Source: a virus. From it: a stretch of DNA of 64,000 nucleotides. Positions within the stretch are counted from its first letter, which is position 1. The number at the start of each line of letters is the position of its first letter. The notes beneath the pieces are model-generated. The model was not told the origin of the DNA and did no database searches. It worked only from the letters and a program-made list of their open reading frames with translations. The stretch is taken from positions 1 through 64,000 of the IMG/VR virus record IMGVR_UViG_3300025012_000085. One strand, 5' to 3'. The position numbers were made by a program, and so were the translations under genes. This document shows positions 9,342 through 15,821 of this stretch, piece by piece.

Positions 9342-9369
9342 TTGCGTAAATCGACATCCGTGGTACACT
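9342..9369 (+). promoter_or_regulatory. extended -10 promoter of structured RNA element A
   Basis: TTGCGT (9342-9347), 16-base spacer, TACACT (9364-9369) with a TGG extension (9361-9363). It places the transcription start at or just before the first stem of RNA element A at 9377. Confidence 0.55.
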
Positions 9370-9376
9370 ATTAAAA

Positions 9377-9448
9377 CTAAGGCTTGGCTAAACTGATCAT
9401 TTAGCGACGCACGCTCCTTGTCCGAGCAGCCTTAGTATTACTGGACAA
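9377..9448 (+). ncRNA. structured RNA element A (three-helix junction plus pseudoknot)
   Basis: Outer stem CTAAGGCT (9377-9384) pairs with AGCCTTAG (9428-9435). Hairpin GCTAAA (9387-9392) pairs with TTTAGC (9400-9405). Hairpin GCTC (9413-9416) pairs with GAGC (9424-9427). The loop bases TTGTCC (9418-9423) pair with downstream GGACAA (9443-9448), forming a pseudoknot. The same architecture occurs at 19443-19512 and 58598-58673 with different sequences. Here it is followed by a hairpin (GGTGC/GCACC) and a strong terminator, so the product is either a roughly 140-nt RNA or an attenuator leader for the lysis genes. Confidence 0.65.
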
Positions 9449-9484
9449 ATCCCAATGACAAGGGGTGCTGATATATCGCACCTA

Positions 9485-9519
9485 AAAAGACAGGTATCGA
9501 ATTGATGCCTGTCTTTTCC
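9485..9519 (+). terminator. terminator between RNA element A and the lysis cassette
   Basis: AAAAGACAGG (9485-9494) pairs perfectly with CCTGTCTTTT (9508-9517). It lies 25 bases before the start codon of the first lysis-cassette gene, so it could act as a regulated attenuator. Confidence 0.8.
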
Positions 9520-9543
9520 TATTCCCAAAAGGAGGGTGCAACT

Positions 9544-9948
9544 ATGTGGGTTAAGCTATGCAACTGGCTCAAAGAAAAAGAACGACTTCCACCGGACAAC
9601 CACAACGAAAGCACTAAACTATGGAGCAAGGGCTACAGAAAAGCATTTCAAGAGACAAGCGAGTATGTAGCAGACATTAAACCAAATAAACCGCTAATCA
9701 TCGGCGTATTAACCGTAGTCCTTTTGTCTATGTCCTTCCTCGCCCTTTACATCGAATACTCCAAAATAAATATAAATTCTGCAAGCATTGAGTCTTTAGA
9801 ATCTCTTCCTGACATCGGCCCAGTATTAGCAAGGAGAATCGTTGAAGGTAGGCCTTATGAAGACGTTTGGGCACTGGATCGGGTTAGCGGGATAGGCCCA
9901 GAAACCATAAAGGCAATCGAGGATAAAGTTAAAACGAGGGGGTTGTAA
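9544..9948 (+). CDS. membrane protein with ComEA-like helix-hairpin-helix domain
   Basis: AAAAGGAGGG precedes ATG 9544; an upstream in-frame ATG at 9502 lies inside the terminator hairpin and is rejected. The protein (134 aa) has a charged N-terminus and one transmembrane helix (about residues 60-80, LIIGVLTVVLLSMSFLALYI). A C-terminal ComEA-type HhH domain follows: NINSASIESLESLPDIGPVL with RIVEGRPYEDVW and VSGIGPETI. HhH modules bind DNA non-specifically. Its place at the head of the lysis cassette is odd; it may tether DNA or assist genome entry at the membrane. Confidence 0.8.
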   Translation: MWVKLCNWLKEKERLPPDNHNESTKLWSKGYRKAFQETSEYVADIKPNKPLIIGVLTVVLLSMSFLALYIEYSKININSASIESLESLPDIGPVLARRIVEGRPYEDVWALDRVSGIGPETIKAIEDKVKTRGL

Positions 9949-9949
9949 T

Positions 9950-10177
9950 TTGGAAAGTTTGATAAAGTACGGAATTGATAACAATATTATCTTCCTATCC
10001 CTGTTTGTATTGTCAATAGGTGGATTATCATGGCTTATTAAATGGATACTCCAGACCAATGATGAGAGGGAAGGACGATATATTACGACAATCGAAAAAC
10101 TATCCGACAACCTAGAGGTTATCAAGGATGTCCAAACGTCTGTTGAGAGAATCGAGAGAAAGTTAGAGGCTAGATAG
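9950..10177 (+). CDS. BhlA/UviB-like holin-associated protein
   Basis: Starts at TTG 9950, two bases after the preceding stop, with GAGGGGG upstream. The 75-aa protein has one N-terminal transmembrane helix (IIFLSLFVLSIGGLSWLIKW) followed by a charged coiled-coil (IEKLSDNLEVIKDVQTSVER), the BhlA/UviB layout. Located between the HhH protein and the amidase, it is probably a holin accessory. Confidence 0.65.
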   Translation: MESLIKYGIDNNIIFLSLFVLSIGGLSWLIKWILQTNDEREGRYITTIEKLSDNLEVIKDVQTSVERIERKLEAR

Positions 10178-10187
10178 GAGGGCAATT

Positions 10188-10889
10188 ATGCCAATATGCT
10201 GTGTGGATGCAGGTCATAATTCAAATTCAGTAGACTCCGGTGCACAGGGCAACGGACTATTCGAGCAAGACATAACCCTTGATATCGCGCTCCGGCTTAA
10301 ACCACTCCTGGAGGAAAACGGCATCCAAGTCGTTATGACTCGCACATCCGGTAGAGTTCAGGGAGGGTATACGACGGTCAACGGCTCACTTCAAACTCGT
10401 TGCGATATTTCAGATAGTGCCAAGGCGGATCTATTTGTTTCTATCCATTGTAACGCTGGTAGAGGGACAGGCTCAGAGGTTTGGGTAGTGTCGGTAGGGG
10501 GAAGGGCCGAGAAGGCTGCAAAGGCTGTTCTGGTTCGCCTGATAGAGTCTTGCGGTTGGGCTAATCGTGGGGTTAAAACTGCAAACGATTATGTGCTGGT
10601 TAATACTGATGCCCCGGCAATCCTAACCGAAAATGGATTCATCGACACAATTGAGGATGCGGTTAAGTTGAGTAGCCCGAGTTTTAGACAGGAAATAGCG
10701 GCGGCTCATGCTAAGGGGATTTGTGATTACTTTGGCATTCGGTATAAGGGCGGAGTGAGTAAGGTGGCAGAAGTTAAGCCGGACAAGGACGGATACTTAC
10801 TGGTGAGAGTTTTAGATTCAAAGTCGTCTGAAGTACAAGCGCAGATTATCAAGATGGGCTATGCCTGTAAGCCTATGATATTGCCATAA
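10188..10889 (+). CDS. N-acetylmuramoyl-L-alanine amidase (endolysin)
   Basis: Amidase_3 family, zinc-dependent hydrolysis of the MurNAc-L-Ala bond in peptidoglycan. Zinc ligands are visible in order: His in CVDAGHNSNS, Glu in NGLFEQD, His in LFVSIHCNAG; the catalytic Glu lies in AILTENGFID. The catalytic domain covers about residues 1-180. A linker and a roughly 50-residue C-terminal part (GYLLVRVLDSKSSEVQAQII) are the likely cell-wall-binding region. Good ribosome binding site (AGGAGGG). Adjacent holin-like genes on both sides support an endolysin role. Confidence 0.93.
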   Translation: MPICCVDAGHNSNSVDSGAQGNGLFEQDITLDIALRLKPLLEENGIQVVMTRTSGRVQGGYTTVNGSLQTRCDISDSAKADLFVSIHCNAGRGTGSEVWVVSVGGRAEKAAKAVLVRLIESCGWANRGVKTANDYVLVNTDAPAILTENGFIDTIEDAVKLSSPSFRQEIAAAHAKGICDYFGIRYKGGVSKVAEVKPDKDGYLLVRVLDSKSSEVQAQIIKMGYACKPMILP

Positions 10890-10905
10890 GAAAGGATTGA
10901 TTCGC

Positions 10906-11085
10906 ATGTTGGAGAAATTTCGCAAGCCAACGCTCGTTGTAGCTATTTTAGGAGCCATTAAATTAGTTTTAGACGTGTCAGGTGTTCCGGTTCTCACGGA
11001 CGATAATATCAATGCTATTGCCAATGGTATTGCTGCGATCGCTACTATCGTCGGGATTTTGATTAATAGGGATGCAGTTCAGTAG
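10906..11085 (+). CDS. phage holin
   Basis: Fifty-nine residues from ATG 10906, placed ten bases after AAAGGA; a TTG nine bases upstream sits too close to that site. Two hydrophobic helices (PTLVVAILGAIKLVLDVSG and IANGIAAIATIVGILI) flank a short acidic loop (VLTDDNIN), the layout of small Bacillota phage holins that sit next to amidases. It would permeabilise the membrane to release the endolysin. Confidence 0.85.
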   Translation: MLEKFRKPTLVVAILGAIKLVLDVSGVPVLTDDNINAIANGIAAIATIVGILINRDAVQ

Positions 11086-11091
11086 AAAGCG

Positions 11092-11100
11092 TGATATAAT
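11092..11100 (+). promoter_or_regulatory. extended -10 promoter of the tRNA-like RNA
   Basis: TGATATAAT: a perfect TATAAT (11095-11100) preceded by the TGN extension. No good -35 is seen. The predicted start, about 11107, falls at the boundary of the tRNA 3' half. Confidence 0.6.
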
Positions 11101-11106
11101 GTAAAC

Positions 11107-11292
11107 AATAGATGATCGTCGGTTCGAATCCGACCTGCTCACAATGCTATTTAGTTGGTCATAGTCTTGACTGTGAGACTAAATAAACAGGCTAGTGTTA
11201 CTATCTAGTTGGCGTGAGTGGTAGCCAAGTGGTAAGGCGGTCTAATTATTAATACAAATCCCCTGCCTTTTATTAGGTGGGGGCTTATTTTT
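11107..11292 (+). ncRNA. circularly permuted tRNA-like RNA (3' half before 5' half)
   Basis: 3' half: anticodon stem TAGAT (11109-11113), variable GATC, T-stem GTCGG, T-loop TTCGAAT, CCGAC, acceptor CTGCTCA (11135-11141), C73. A 72-base linker with hairpin-forming repeats follows. 5' half: acceptor TGAGTGG (11215-11221), TA, D-stem GCC, loop AAGTGGTAA, GGC, G26, anticodon stem GTCTA (11240-11244). The halves pair as a full cloverleaf: seven acceptor pairs (two wobbles) or eight with G-1:C73, three D pairs, five anticodon-stem pairs with one wobble. U8, A14, G18, G19, A21, U54, U55, C56 and A58 are all in place. The anticodon loop is the break, so identity cannot be read. CCA is not encoded. 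Confidence 0.65.
11260..11292 (+). terminator. terminator of the tRNA-like RNA and lysis operon
   Basis: CCCCTGCC (11260-11267) pairs with GGTGGGGG (11276-11283; two central wobbles), followed by CTTATTTTT. Confidence 0.8.
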
Positions 11293-11348
11293 ATGCCCTG
11301 ATTTTGTATATGTGTCTTTTATTTTGCGTCTGTGTCGGAATAAATGGT

Positions 11349-11377
11349 TTGTACTTGTGCGTAAAATATCGTATAAT
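11349..11377 (+). promoter_or_regulatory. sigma-A promoter of the accessory operon
   Basis: TTGTAC (11349-11354), 17-base spacer, TATAAT (11372-11377), followed by AAAGGAGG and the GTG start at 11404. It probably drives the plus-strand run from 11404 onward. Confidence 0.75.
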
Positions 11378-11403
11378 TAACGTATAGAAAAGGAGGTTGC
11401 TTG

Positions 11404-11532
11404 GTGAAAAGAATAGACTTAACAATTACAGATTCGCAGCGGGAATGGTTGGAAAAGATGGCTGAGAAATTAGGAATAAGTAAGTCTGAGATTGTGAGAA
11501 GAGTTTTAGACAAGGAGATGAAGAAGAAGTGA
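11404..11532 (+). CDS. ribbon-helix-helix (CopG/Arc-type) protein
   Basis: Forty-two residues from GTG 11404. The sequence KRIDLTITDSQREWLEKMAE then LGISKSEIVRRVLDKE fits the ribbon-helix-helix pattern: one beta strand for the major groove, then two helices. Directly behind a strong promoter, so probably an autoregulator. It overlaps the next gene by four bases (GTGA), implying coupling. Confidence 0.75.
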   Translation: MKRIDLTITDSQREWLEKMAEKLGISKSEIVRRVLDKEMKKK

Positions 11533-11999
11533 TCAAGCTGTGCGAACTATTTAATTCGGATGATAACATTATTGTAGACAGGGAAATGATAAGGAAAATT
11601 GGAATGAGGGAAGCCGTAACGCTACAGACCATCAAGGATATGATGAATGATGATAAATTTATAACCTATGAAGCATTGAGAAATGAACTAACATTCTTTG
11701 GCGAAAAAGCTTTAAGGACATTACTAAACCACCTAGTTAATTCTTCGTATATAACAATGAGCAAGTTGGGGCCATCGGAGAAGTTGGAAATGCTAAAACT
11801 AAAGGATTTAAAAGGGAAGGGGATAGGAAACTCTGTTTGCCCATGCTGTAATTGCAGGACATTAACACTGCATAACCACCACTATCCTATACCTAGACAT
11901 CTCAATGGCACTGAAACAATTCCGCTATGTCCGAGCTGTCACTATGAATACCACTACTTAGGTGCGGTGGATATTATAAAACTAAGGCAGGAAATATGA
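11529..11999 (+). CDS. winged-helix plus HNH-like zinc domain protein
   Basis: 156 aa from GTG 11529. The N-terminal 90 residues look like a winged helix (ALRTLLNHLVNSSYITMSKL). The C-terminal 55 carry an HNH-type zinc cluster: CPCCNCRTLTLHNHHYPIPR, then LCPSCHYEYHYL. The HxHH core and paired CxxC suggest an HNH fold. It is translationally coupled to the upstream RHH gene. It could be a nuclease or a DNA-binding regulator; the usual HNH Asn is not obvious. Confidence 0.6.
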   Translation: MIKLCELFNSDDNIIVDREMIRKIGMREAVTLQTIKDMMNDDKFITYEALRNELTFFGEKALRTLLNHLVNSSYITMSKLGPSEKLEMLKLKDLKGKGIGNSVCPCCNCRTLTLHNHHYPIPRHLNGTETIPLCPSCHYEYHYLGAVDIIKLRQEI

Positions 12000-12794
12000 A
12001 TGGAGCAAAGTATTTTCAGGATACAGAAGGACAGGGATAATCCCTATGTCATGGTAAATAAGCAATTATTGAATAATGCGGAGCTGAGTTGGAAGGCGAA
12101 AGGCTTGCTTACGTATTTACTTAGCCTACCTGACAACTGGCAAATTTACGAAGATGAAATAGTCAAACATGCTAAAGATGGCAAGGATAGCCTAAGGAGC
12201 GCCATTAAAGAATTAATAGCGAACGGCTACATAGAAAGGGAGAGAATAAGAAATTCATCCGGACAATTAAAGGGCTACGGTTATTGTGTTTACGAGATTC
12301 ATAACCAGAGCGGAAAATCCAATGATGGTAAAACCATTAAGGGTAAATCCGCTACTAATAATACTAACTCCACAAATAATAACGTAAGTAATAATAAGAT
12401 TAACATGGGAATCACATCTAACGATGTAAATTCGTGTGTAAAAGAAAAGGCTATATCTTTTTCTGAATACAAACTTAGATATGTTGTTGGTGATTTTGAG
12501 GAAGAAAGTATTGATTATTACTTAAAATCATTTAAGCGATATAGGAAAAAGGAACATTCAAAGCTAACGAGCAAGAAGTGGGCTTATGTTGTGGATACAT
12601 GGTTCCATCTTTGGGATAGCCAAAGGAATACATCGGTTGATAATGATATCTACACAATGGAGAATATAATCGATGCTCATTTTAAAACTAAGTACACATC
12701 AGGAGACCACAGCATCATTCATTTTTTATCAGGAGAGATAAGGATTAACCGTTATTATGAAACTAAGTATGACGAGAGACGAGAGATTAATTAA
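12000..12794 (+). CDS. winged-helix replication-initiator-like protein
   Basis: 264 aa; its ATG directly abuts the previous stop. The N-terminus (NPYVMVNKQLLNNAELSWKA, then GLLTYLLSLPDNW, then LRSAIKELIANGYIERERI) is the helix-turn-helix replication-protein domain common in Bacillota phages and plasmids. A low-complexity Asn/Thr linker follows (around residues 115-135). The C-terminal half is DnaD-like or unknown. The related minus-strand gene at 20369-20878 shares the winged-helix type. Replication or transcription regulator; a DNA target is not visible. Confidence 0.7.
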   Translation: MEQSIFRIQKDRDNPYVMVNKQLLNNAELSWKAKGLLTYLLSLPDNWQIYEDEIVKHAKDGKDSLRSAIKELIANGYIERERIRNSSGQLKGYGYCVYEIHNQSGKSNDGKTIKGKSATNNTNSTNNNVSNNKINMGITSNDVNSCVKEKAISFSEYKLRYVVGDFEEESIDYYLKSFKRYRKKEHSKLTSKKWAYVVDTWFHLWDSQRNTSVDNDIYTMENIIDAHFKTKYTSGDHSIIHFLSGEIRINRYYETKYDERREIN

Positions 12795-12871
12795 TAATAC
12801 TTATCAGCTAGTGCTTGGTTTAGGATTTGGGCTATTCGGGAGATTAGGAAGAAGAAGGGTGGTAAATAAGG

Positions 12872-13291
12872 GTGGGAATAACAATAAGTTCAAAAAGGCA
12901 TAGTTGTGACATGGGGTATGGCGGTTTTGGTAGATTCAGAAATATGGTATCCGAAAAAGTTGGCGTTAAATTTCATGAGCATTACACGAGTATGGATGTT
13001 CCAGAAGTTATATTTTCAAGTGGAGATAAAAGAACAGAGTTTTTTGAAAAGTACAACGCTGCTACCGAGGAACTTAATGAACAAGGGGAAGTAACTATAG
13101 AAGTTGCTAATTTTCTATATCAAAGCGATTGCAATGGAAAGGTAGATAGAAAACAGGCAAAGCAGATATACGAATTAATTAAAGGGTGTGACGATAACAT
13201 TAGTTTTGGTTATTCTGGTAGAAAAGATTGTGCCAAAATGTCAGATTTGAAGAGTATATTTTCGGATAAAACAGGGGTTGAATGGAGTTAA
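12872..13291 (+). CDS. hypothetical protein
   Basis: 139 aa from GTG 12872, with GGTGG upstream. Soluble and slightly acidic. Notable segments are SKRHSCDMGYGGFGRFRNMV and FLYQSDCNGKVDRKQAKQIY. The N-terminal pattern HSCDMGYGGFGRFR recalls small phage proteins of unknown role. No catalytic motif is seen. Confidence 0.65.
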   Translation: MGITISSKRHSCDMGYGGFGRFRNMVSEKVGVKFHEHYTSMDVPEVIFSSGDKRTEFFEKYNAATEELNEQGEVTIEVANFLYQSDCNGKVDRKQAKQIYELIKGCDDNISFGYSGRKDCAKMSDLKSIFSDKTGVEWS

Positions 13292-13328
13292 TTGAAACCG
13301 ATGGATTAGCGAGGGAGGAAGAAATAGG

Positions 13329-13619
13329 ATGAGAGTCTATAGAATGTGCCACACCGACCACGACTACGGGCCAATAACAACCAATTCAGGTGATGTGATT
13401 ATAGAGCTAAAAACCGAACTAGATGAATCGGGAGAAGATCAAGAGTGCGGATTCACTAGGGATAATTTACCTAAGCTGAAGAAATCACTAGAATCATTGC
13501 CAATAACGGGAGATATTAACGACGCAACCGCAATCGCTGTATTTGGCCCATATATGATACAGGCTGAAGAAATGACTCAAGAGGAATATGATAGCTTGCC
13601 TGAATTTGATGGGTATTAA
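13329..13619 (+). CDS. hypothetical acidic protein
   Basis: 96 aa, strongly acidic, with AGGGAGGAAG upstream of ATG 13329. It starts RVYRMCHTDHDYGPITT and ends YDSLPEFDGY. Unrecognised; no domain seen. It lies in a run of small accessory genes. Confidence 0.65.
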   Translation: MRVYRMCHTDHDYGPITTNSGDVIIELKTELDESGEDQECGFTRDNLPKLKKSLESLPITGDINDATAIAVFGPYMIQAEEMTQEEYDSLPEFDGY

Positions 13620-13645
13620 TTATTAAGGAGGAATAAGTAAGTAGG

Positions 13646-13771
13646 ATGAAAACAGATTGGTTTGCAATATTTATAATTGTTAGCGGTGTTTTGTATTATG
13701 GAACTTTTTGTTTCTATCGTCAGTGGATGATAAGAAAGGAAGAGATTGAGAAGGAAGGTAAAGATGAATAA
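13646..13771 (+). CDS. 41-aa single-pass membrane protein
   Basis: One transmembrane helix (FAIFIIVSGVLYYGTFCFY) and a charged cytoplasmic tail. ATG 13646 follows AAGGAGGAA at a longer than usual distance. It overlaps the next start by eight bases. Confidence 0.5.
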   Translation: MKTDWFAIFIIVSGVLYYGTFCFYRQWMIRKEEIEKEGKDE

Positions 13772-13913
13772 GCAATCAGCTAAAGACTTAATTGAAGAAA
13801 AATTTATCGACATTATGGCTGCCCAATTTGGCGTATCTGATGATGACGAAGCGAGGGGGATACTTAGGGATATTATTTTTAAGGGCGGAGGAGAGATTGG
13901 GGAGGAGAAATAA
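13764..13913 (+). CDS. 49-aa acidic hypothetical protein
   Basis: Starts ATG 13764 inside the previous gene's end, with GAAGGTAAAG upstream. Helical and acidic (SAKDLIEEKFIDIMAAQFG), ending FKGGGEIGEEK. Unknown function. Confidence 0.5.
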   Translation: MNKQSAKDLIEEKFIDIMAAQFGVSDDDEARGILRDIIFKGGGEIGEEK

Positions 13914-13915
13914 CT

Positions 13916-14062
13916 ATGAATAAGTATGAAAAATGCAAAGAATGTACATGGGGAACAAAGTCCGGGAACTGCGTACTAGTGGGAGATGTTAGGATAACAT
14001 GCAGGGCGAATGAATTTGGTGAGTTTTCTCAGGTGGTAGAGATTGGGGAGGAGGGGGAATAA
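13916..14062 (+). CDS. 48-aa Cys-containing hypothetical protein
   Basis: GGGGAGGAG precedes ATG 13916. It contains CKECTW then two further Cys (NCVLVG, ITCRA), a probable zinc ribbon. Part of the small accessory gene run. Confidence 0.55.
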   Translation: MNKYEKCKECTWGTKSGNCVLVGDVRITCRANEFGEFSQVVEIGEEGE

Positions 14063-14066
14063 GCGA

Positions 14067-14252
14067 ATGGGTATCGGTTACATTTCTAAGGAATATACAT
14101 TCTGGTGCGGAAATGAAGAATGTGGAGAATGGGAGCAATTTAGTGGAAATAATAAAAAGGACACAATCGAATTCGCAAGGAAACATGGTTGGAGAAACAC
14201 TACGCTATATGGCTGGATATGCCCCAAATGTTCTAAGGTTAGTAGGGGTTGA
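14067..14252 (+). CDS. small zinc-ribbon protein
   Basis: 61 aa from ATG 14067 (GGAGGGGG upstream; an earlier in-frame ATG at 14043 lacks a site). Zinc ligands FWCGNEECGEW and GWICPKCSKV flank a helical core. Probable DNA-, RNA- or protein-binding zinc ribbon. Confidence 0.65.
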   Translation: MGIGYISKEYTFWCGNEECGEWEQFSGNNKKDTIEFARKHGWRNTTLYGWICPKCSKVSRG

Positions 14253-14269
14253 GAAGGAGGTGAAACAAG

Positions 14270-14437
14270 ATGATTAACTGCGAAGGTTGCTCAATGCCTA
14301 TACATGAAGGTGATGAAGTCCTAATTATTCAATGGCATGATGATTTGCCGGAAATGATTATTCATAAGAGTTTCTATTGTCTACTAAAGCTTGAGGAGAT
14401 CAATGAGGGTATTGGGAGTTTTGAGGAGGGGAAGTAA
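14270..14437 (+). CDS. 55-aa Cys-containing hypothetical protein
   Basis: Strong AAGGAGGTG before ATG 14270. It begins MINCEGCSMPIHEGDEVLII with a CxxC and a later Cys (FYCLL), reminiscent of a half LIM/zinc-knuckle. Unknown role. Confidence 0.6.
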   Translation: MINCEGCSMPIHEGDEVLIIQWHDDLPEMIIHKSFYCLLKLEEINEGIGSFEEGK

Positions 14438-14438
14438 G

Positions 14439-14675
14439 TTGAGTGATAATCCATATGTAAAGCAGCAAATGCAATCAATCCGGAACTTAATGGAGGTTCC
14501 CATAACTAACGGATGTAACTACTGCATGAAGGGTAAACAATTAATTAGTCATACCGTGCATAATAGATGGTATGTGGATGACGTAAAGTGTGAGTTACGA
14601 GCTAACAATGATTTGGTTTCCTCGGAACGCATCTATATAAATTTTTGTCCTATGTGTGGTAGGAGGTTAAAGTAA
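14439..14675 (+). CDS. zinc-ribbon phage protein
   Basis: 78 aa from TTG 14439, eight bases after GAGGAGGGG; upstream in-frame ATGs lie within the previous gene. Paired zinc knuckles NYCMKGKQL and CPMCGRRL near the two ends, with a beta-rich middle, match a common class of small phage zinc-ribbon proteins. Confidence 0.7.
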   Translation: MSDNPYVKQQMQSIRNLMEVPITNGCNYCMKGKQLISHTVHNRWYVDDVKCELRANNDLVSSERIYINFCPMCGRRLK

Positions 14676-14677
14676 TT

Positions 14678-15139
14678 ATGACTAAATACCAGCACTACAA
14701 AGGTGGCATCTATACTCTTATATCGGCATCGGCATACCACACAGAGACGGATGAGCGACTTGCGATATATCAGAACAAAGGTGGAGAAGTATTCGCAAGA
14801 CCTCACGCCATGTTCTTTGAGTATATTTTAGTCGATGGGGAGACGGTTCAGAGGTTTAAGGAGATAGATTCAGCTCCAAGGGAATATCCAATAATCAAAG
14901 GCAAGGATGCAGAAAAATTCGTGAAAAGACAAGAAAACTACATGAACAATCTATTGAAAAAGTATGGGAGGGTGAACAGGAATGAAGCAACACATAACTC
15001 CATCCCAAGCAAAAGAGATAACCGAAGAACAATTCTACTCTCTATTCAAAAATCAACATTGGGGAAGTGTAAGGCGCAAAGATTACGCCAATTATCATCA
15101 CAAAAAGGTTACTATCGGGAAGTGTATCGAGGTACTTGA
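14678..15139 (+). CDS. DUF1653-like protein reading 158 nt into the next gene
   Basis: The N-terminus YQHYKGGIYTLISASAYHTE then ETDERLAIYQNKGGEVFARP matches DUF1653 (a small beta domain). The last roughly 50 residues overlap the following gene in another frame, are Arg/Ser/Gln-rich and look unlike a natural domain. The original stop was therefore probably lost by a small indel, or the overlap is genuine. Start ATG 14678 is preceded by GGAGG. Confidence 0.65.
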   Translation: MTKYQHYKGGIYTLISASAYHTETDERLAIYQNKGGEVFARPHAMFFEYILVDGETVQRFKEIDSAPREYPIIKGKDAEKFVKRQENYMNNLLKKYGRVNRNEATHNSIPSKRDNRRTILLSIQKSTLGKCKAQRLRQLSSQKGYYREVYRGT

Positions 15140-15296
15140 AGAACACGACAGATGCATTAATATAACAAATGCTGTATTCGGAGTAGAATACGATAATAAA
15201 TTTACTTGGGAAGTGAGACTTCGCCATCTTGATAAATTAAATTATGAGGCTGAGCTTATAGATGCACTATGGCAAGCAGTTAAATCAATATTGTAG
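14982..15296 (+). CDS. hypothetical protein
   Basis: 104 aa with GGGAGGG upstream of ATG 14982. Mixed alpha/beta composition, rich in Tyr, Lys and Glu (QAKEITEEQFYSLFKNQHWG, IGKCIEVLEEHDRCINIT). No recognised family. Overlaps the previous gene by 158 bases. Confidence 0.65.
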   Translation: MKQHITPSQAKEITEEQFYSLFKNQHWGSVRRKDYANYHHKKVTIGKCIEVLEEHDRCINITNAVFGVEYDNKFTWEVRLRHLDKLNYEAELIDALWQAVKSIL

Positions 15297-15309
15297 GGAG
15301 TGAAGAGGG

Positions 15310-15429
15310 ATGGGAGAAAAGGAAATTCTCTTAAAAATAAACGAACTTATCAGAAAGGCTGAAGATGGAGACATAACGATAAAGGACGTTTATTATGCCA
15401 TAAAAGTTATAATGCCTAGTGACCAATAG
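15310..15429 (+). CDS. 39-aa hypothetical protein
   Basis: GGGAGTGAAGAGGG precedes ATG 15310. A short helical peptide (KEILLKINELIRKAEDGDIT). Last gene of the plus-strand accessory run, before a bidirectional terminator. Confidence 0.5.
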   Translation: MGEKEILLKINELIRKAEDGDITIKDVYYAIKVIMPSDQ

Positions 15430-15464
15430 ATTAAGGAATATTTCACATACTAATAGCACAAACA

Positions 15465-15489
15465 AATGCCATCCAGCTCGGATGGCATT
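15465..15489. terminator. bidirectional terminator between convergent genes
   Basis: AATGCCATCC (15465-15474) pairs perfectly with GGATGGCATT (15480-15489); loop AGCTC. It separates the plus accessory run from the minus-strand module. Confidence 0.8.
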
Positions 15490-15491
15490 AT

Positions 15492-15767
15492 CTATTTCAA
15501 GGGAATGAACCGATTAAACATTCCTAAAGTAGTTACCTTCCTCTCGCCATAGTACGTAGTGTAAATAGTTCCAAAGTAAATATCCTTAGATGTCGTGGCT
15601 GAACTTATTAATGGCCCGCCAAAGAAAGAGACTAATCCACTCTCTAAGCCAGGTGCGCTGCGCTCTATCACCTTATCCTTTGCCCATGCTACATAATCGC
15701 TTCTAGGTGGGTTTGTGGCCGCCATCGCAACTAACACCACAGCTAATATAGCTAATCTTTTCATCAT
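15492..15767 (-). CDS. DUF4359-like exported/membrane-anchored protein
   Basis: 91 aa. The start is one of two adjacent ATGs after AGGAGA. It begins with a hydrophobic signal segment (RLAILAVVLVAMAAT) followed by NPPRSDYVAWA. The pattern SFFGGPLISSATT and the ending GMFNRFIPLK match DUF4359. Last gene of the minus module and separated from it by a strong terminator, so it probably has its own promoter. Function unknown. Confidence 0.7.
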   Translation of the reverse strand: MMKRLAILAVVLVAMAATNPPRSDYVAWAKDKVIERSAPGLESGLVSFFGGPLISSATTSKDIYFGTIYTTYYGERKVTTLGMFNRFIPLK

Positions 15768-15821
15768 CCATCTCTCCTTTGCTCAAAATTATTATTACCT
15801 GAAAAACGAACAATTATGCAA

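Noticed and set aside
9502-9543. Upstream ATG for the HhH membrane protein
   Set aside because: It lies within the terminator hairpin and has no ribosome binding site; ATG 9544 has AAAAGGAGGG.
11144-11184. Second complete tRNA in the linker (D-arm-like CTATTTAGTTGGTCATAG)
   Set aside because: No T arm or matching acceptor can be found; treated as part of the linker fold or a decayed repeat.
11107-11292. attP site using a tRNA 3' end
   Set aside because: An attP would carry only the 3' part of a tRNA, and no integrase is nearby. The presence of a matching 5' half downstream that completes the same cloverleaf is not explained by attP.
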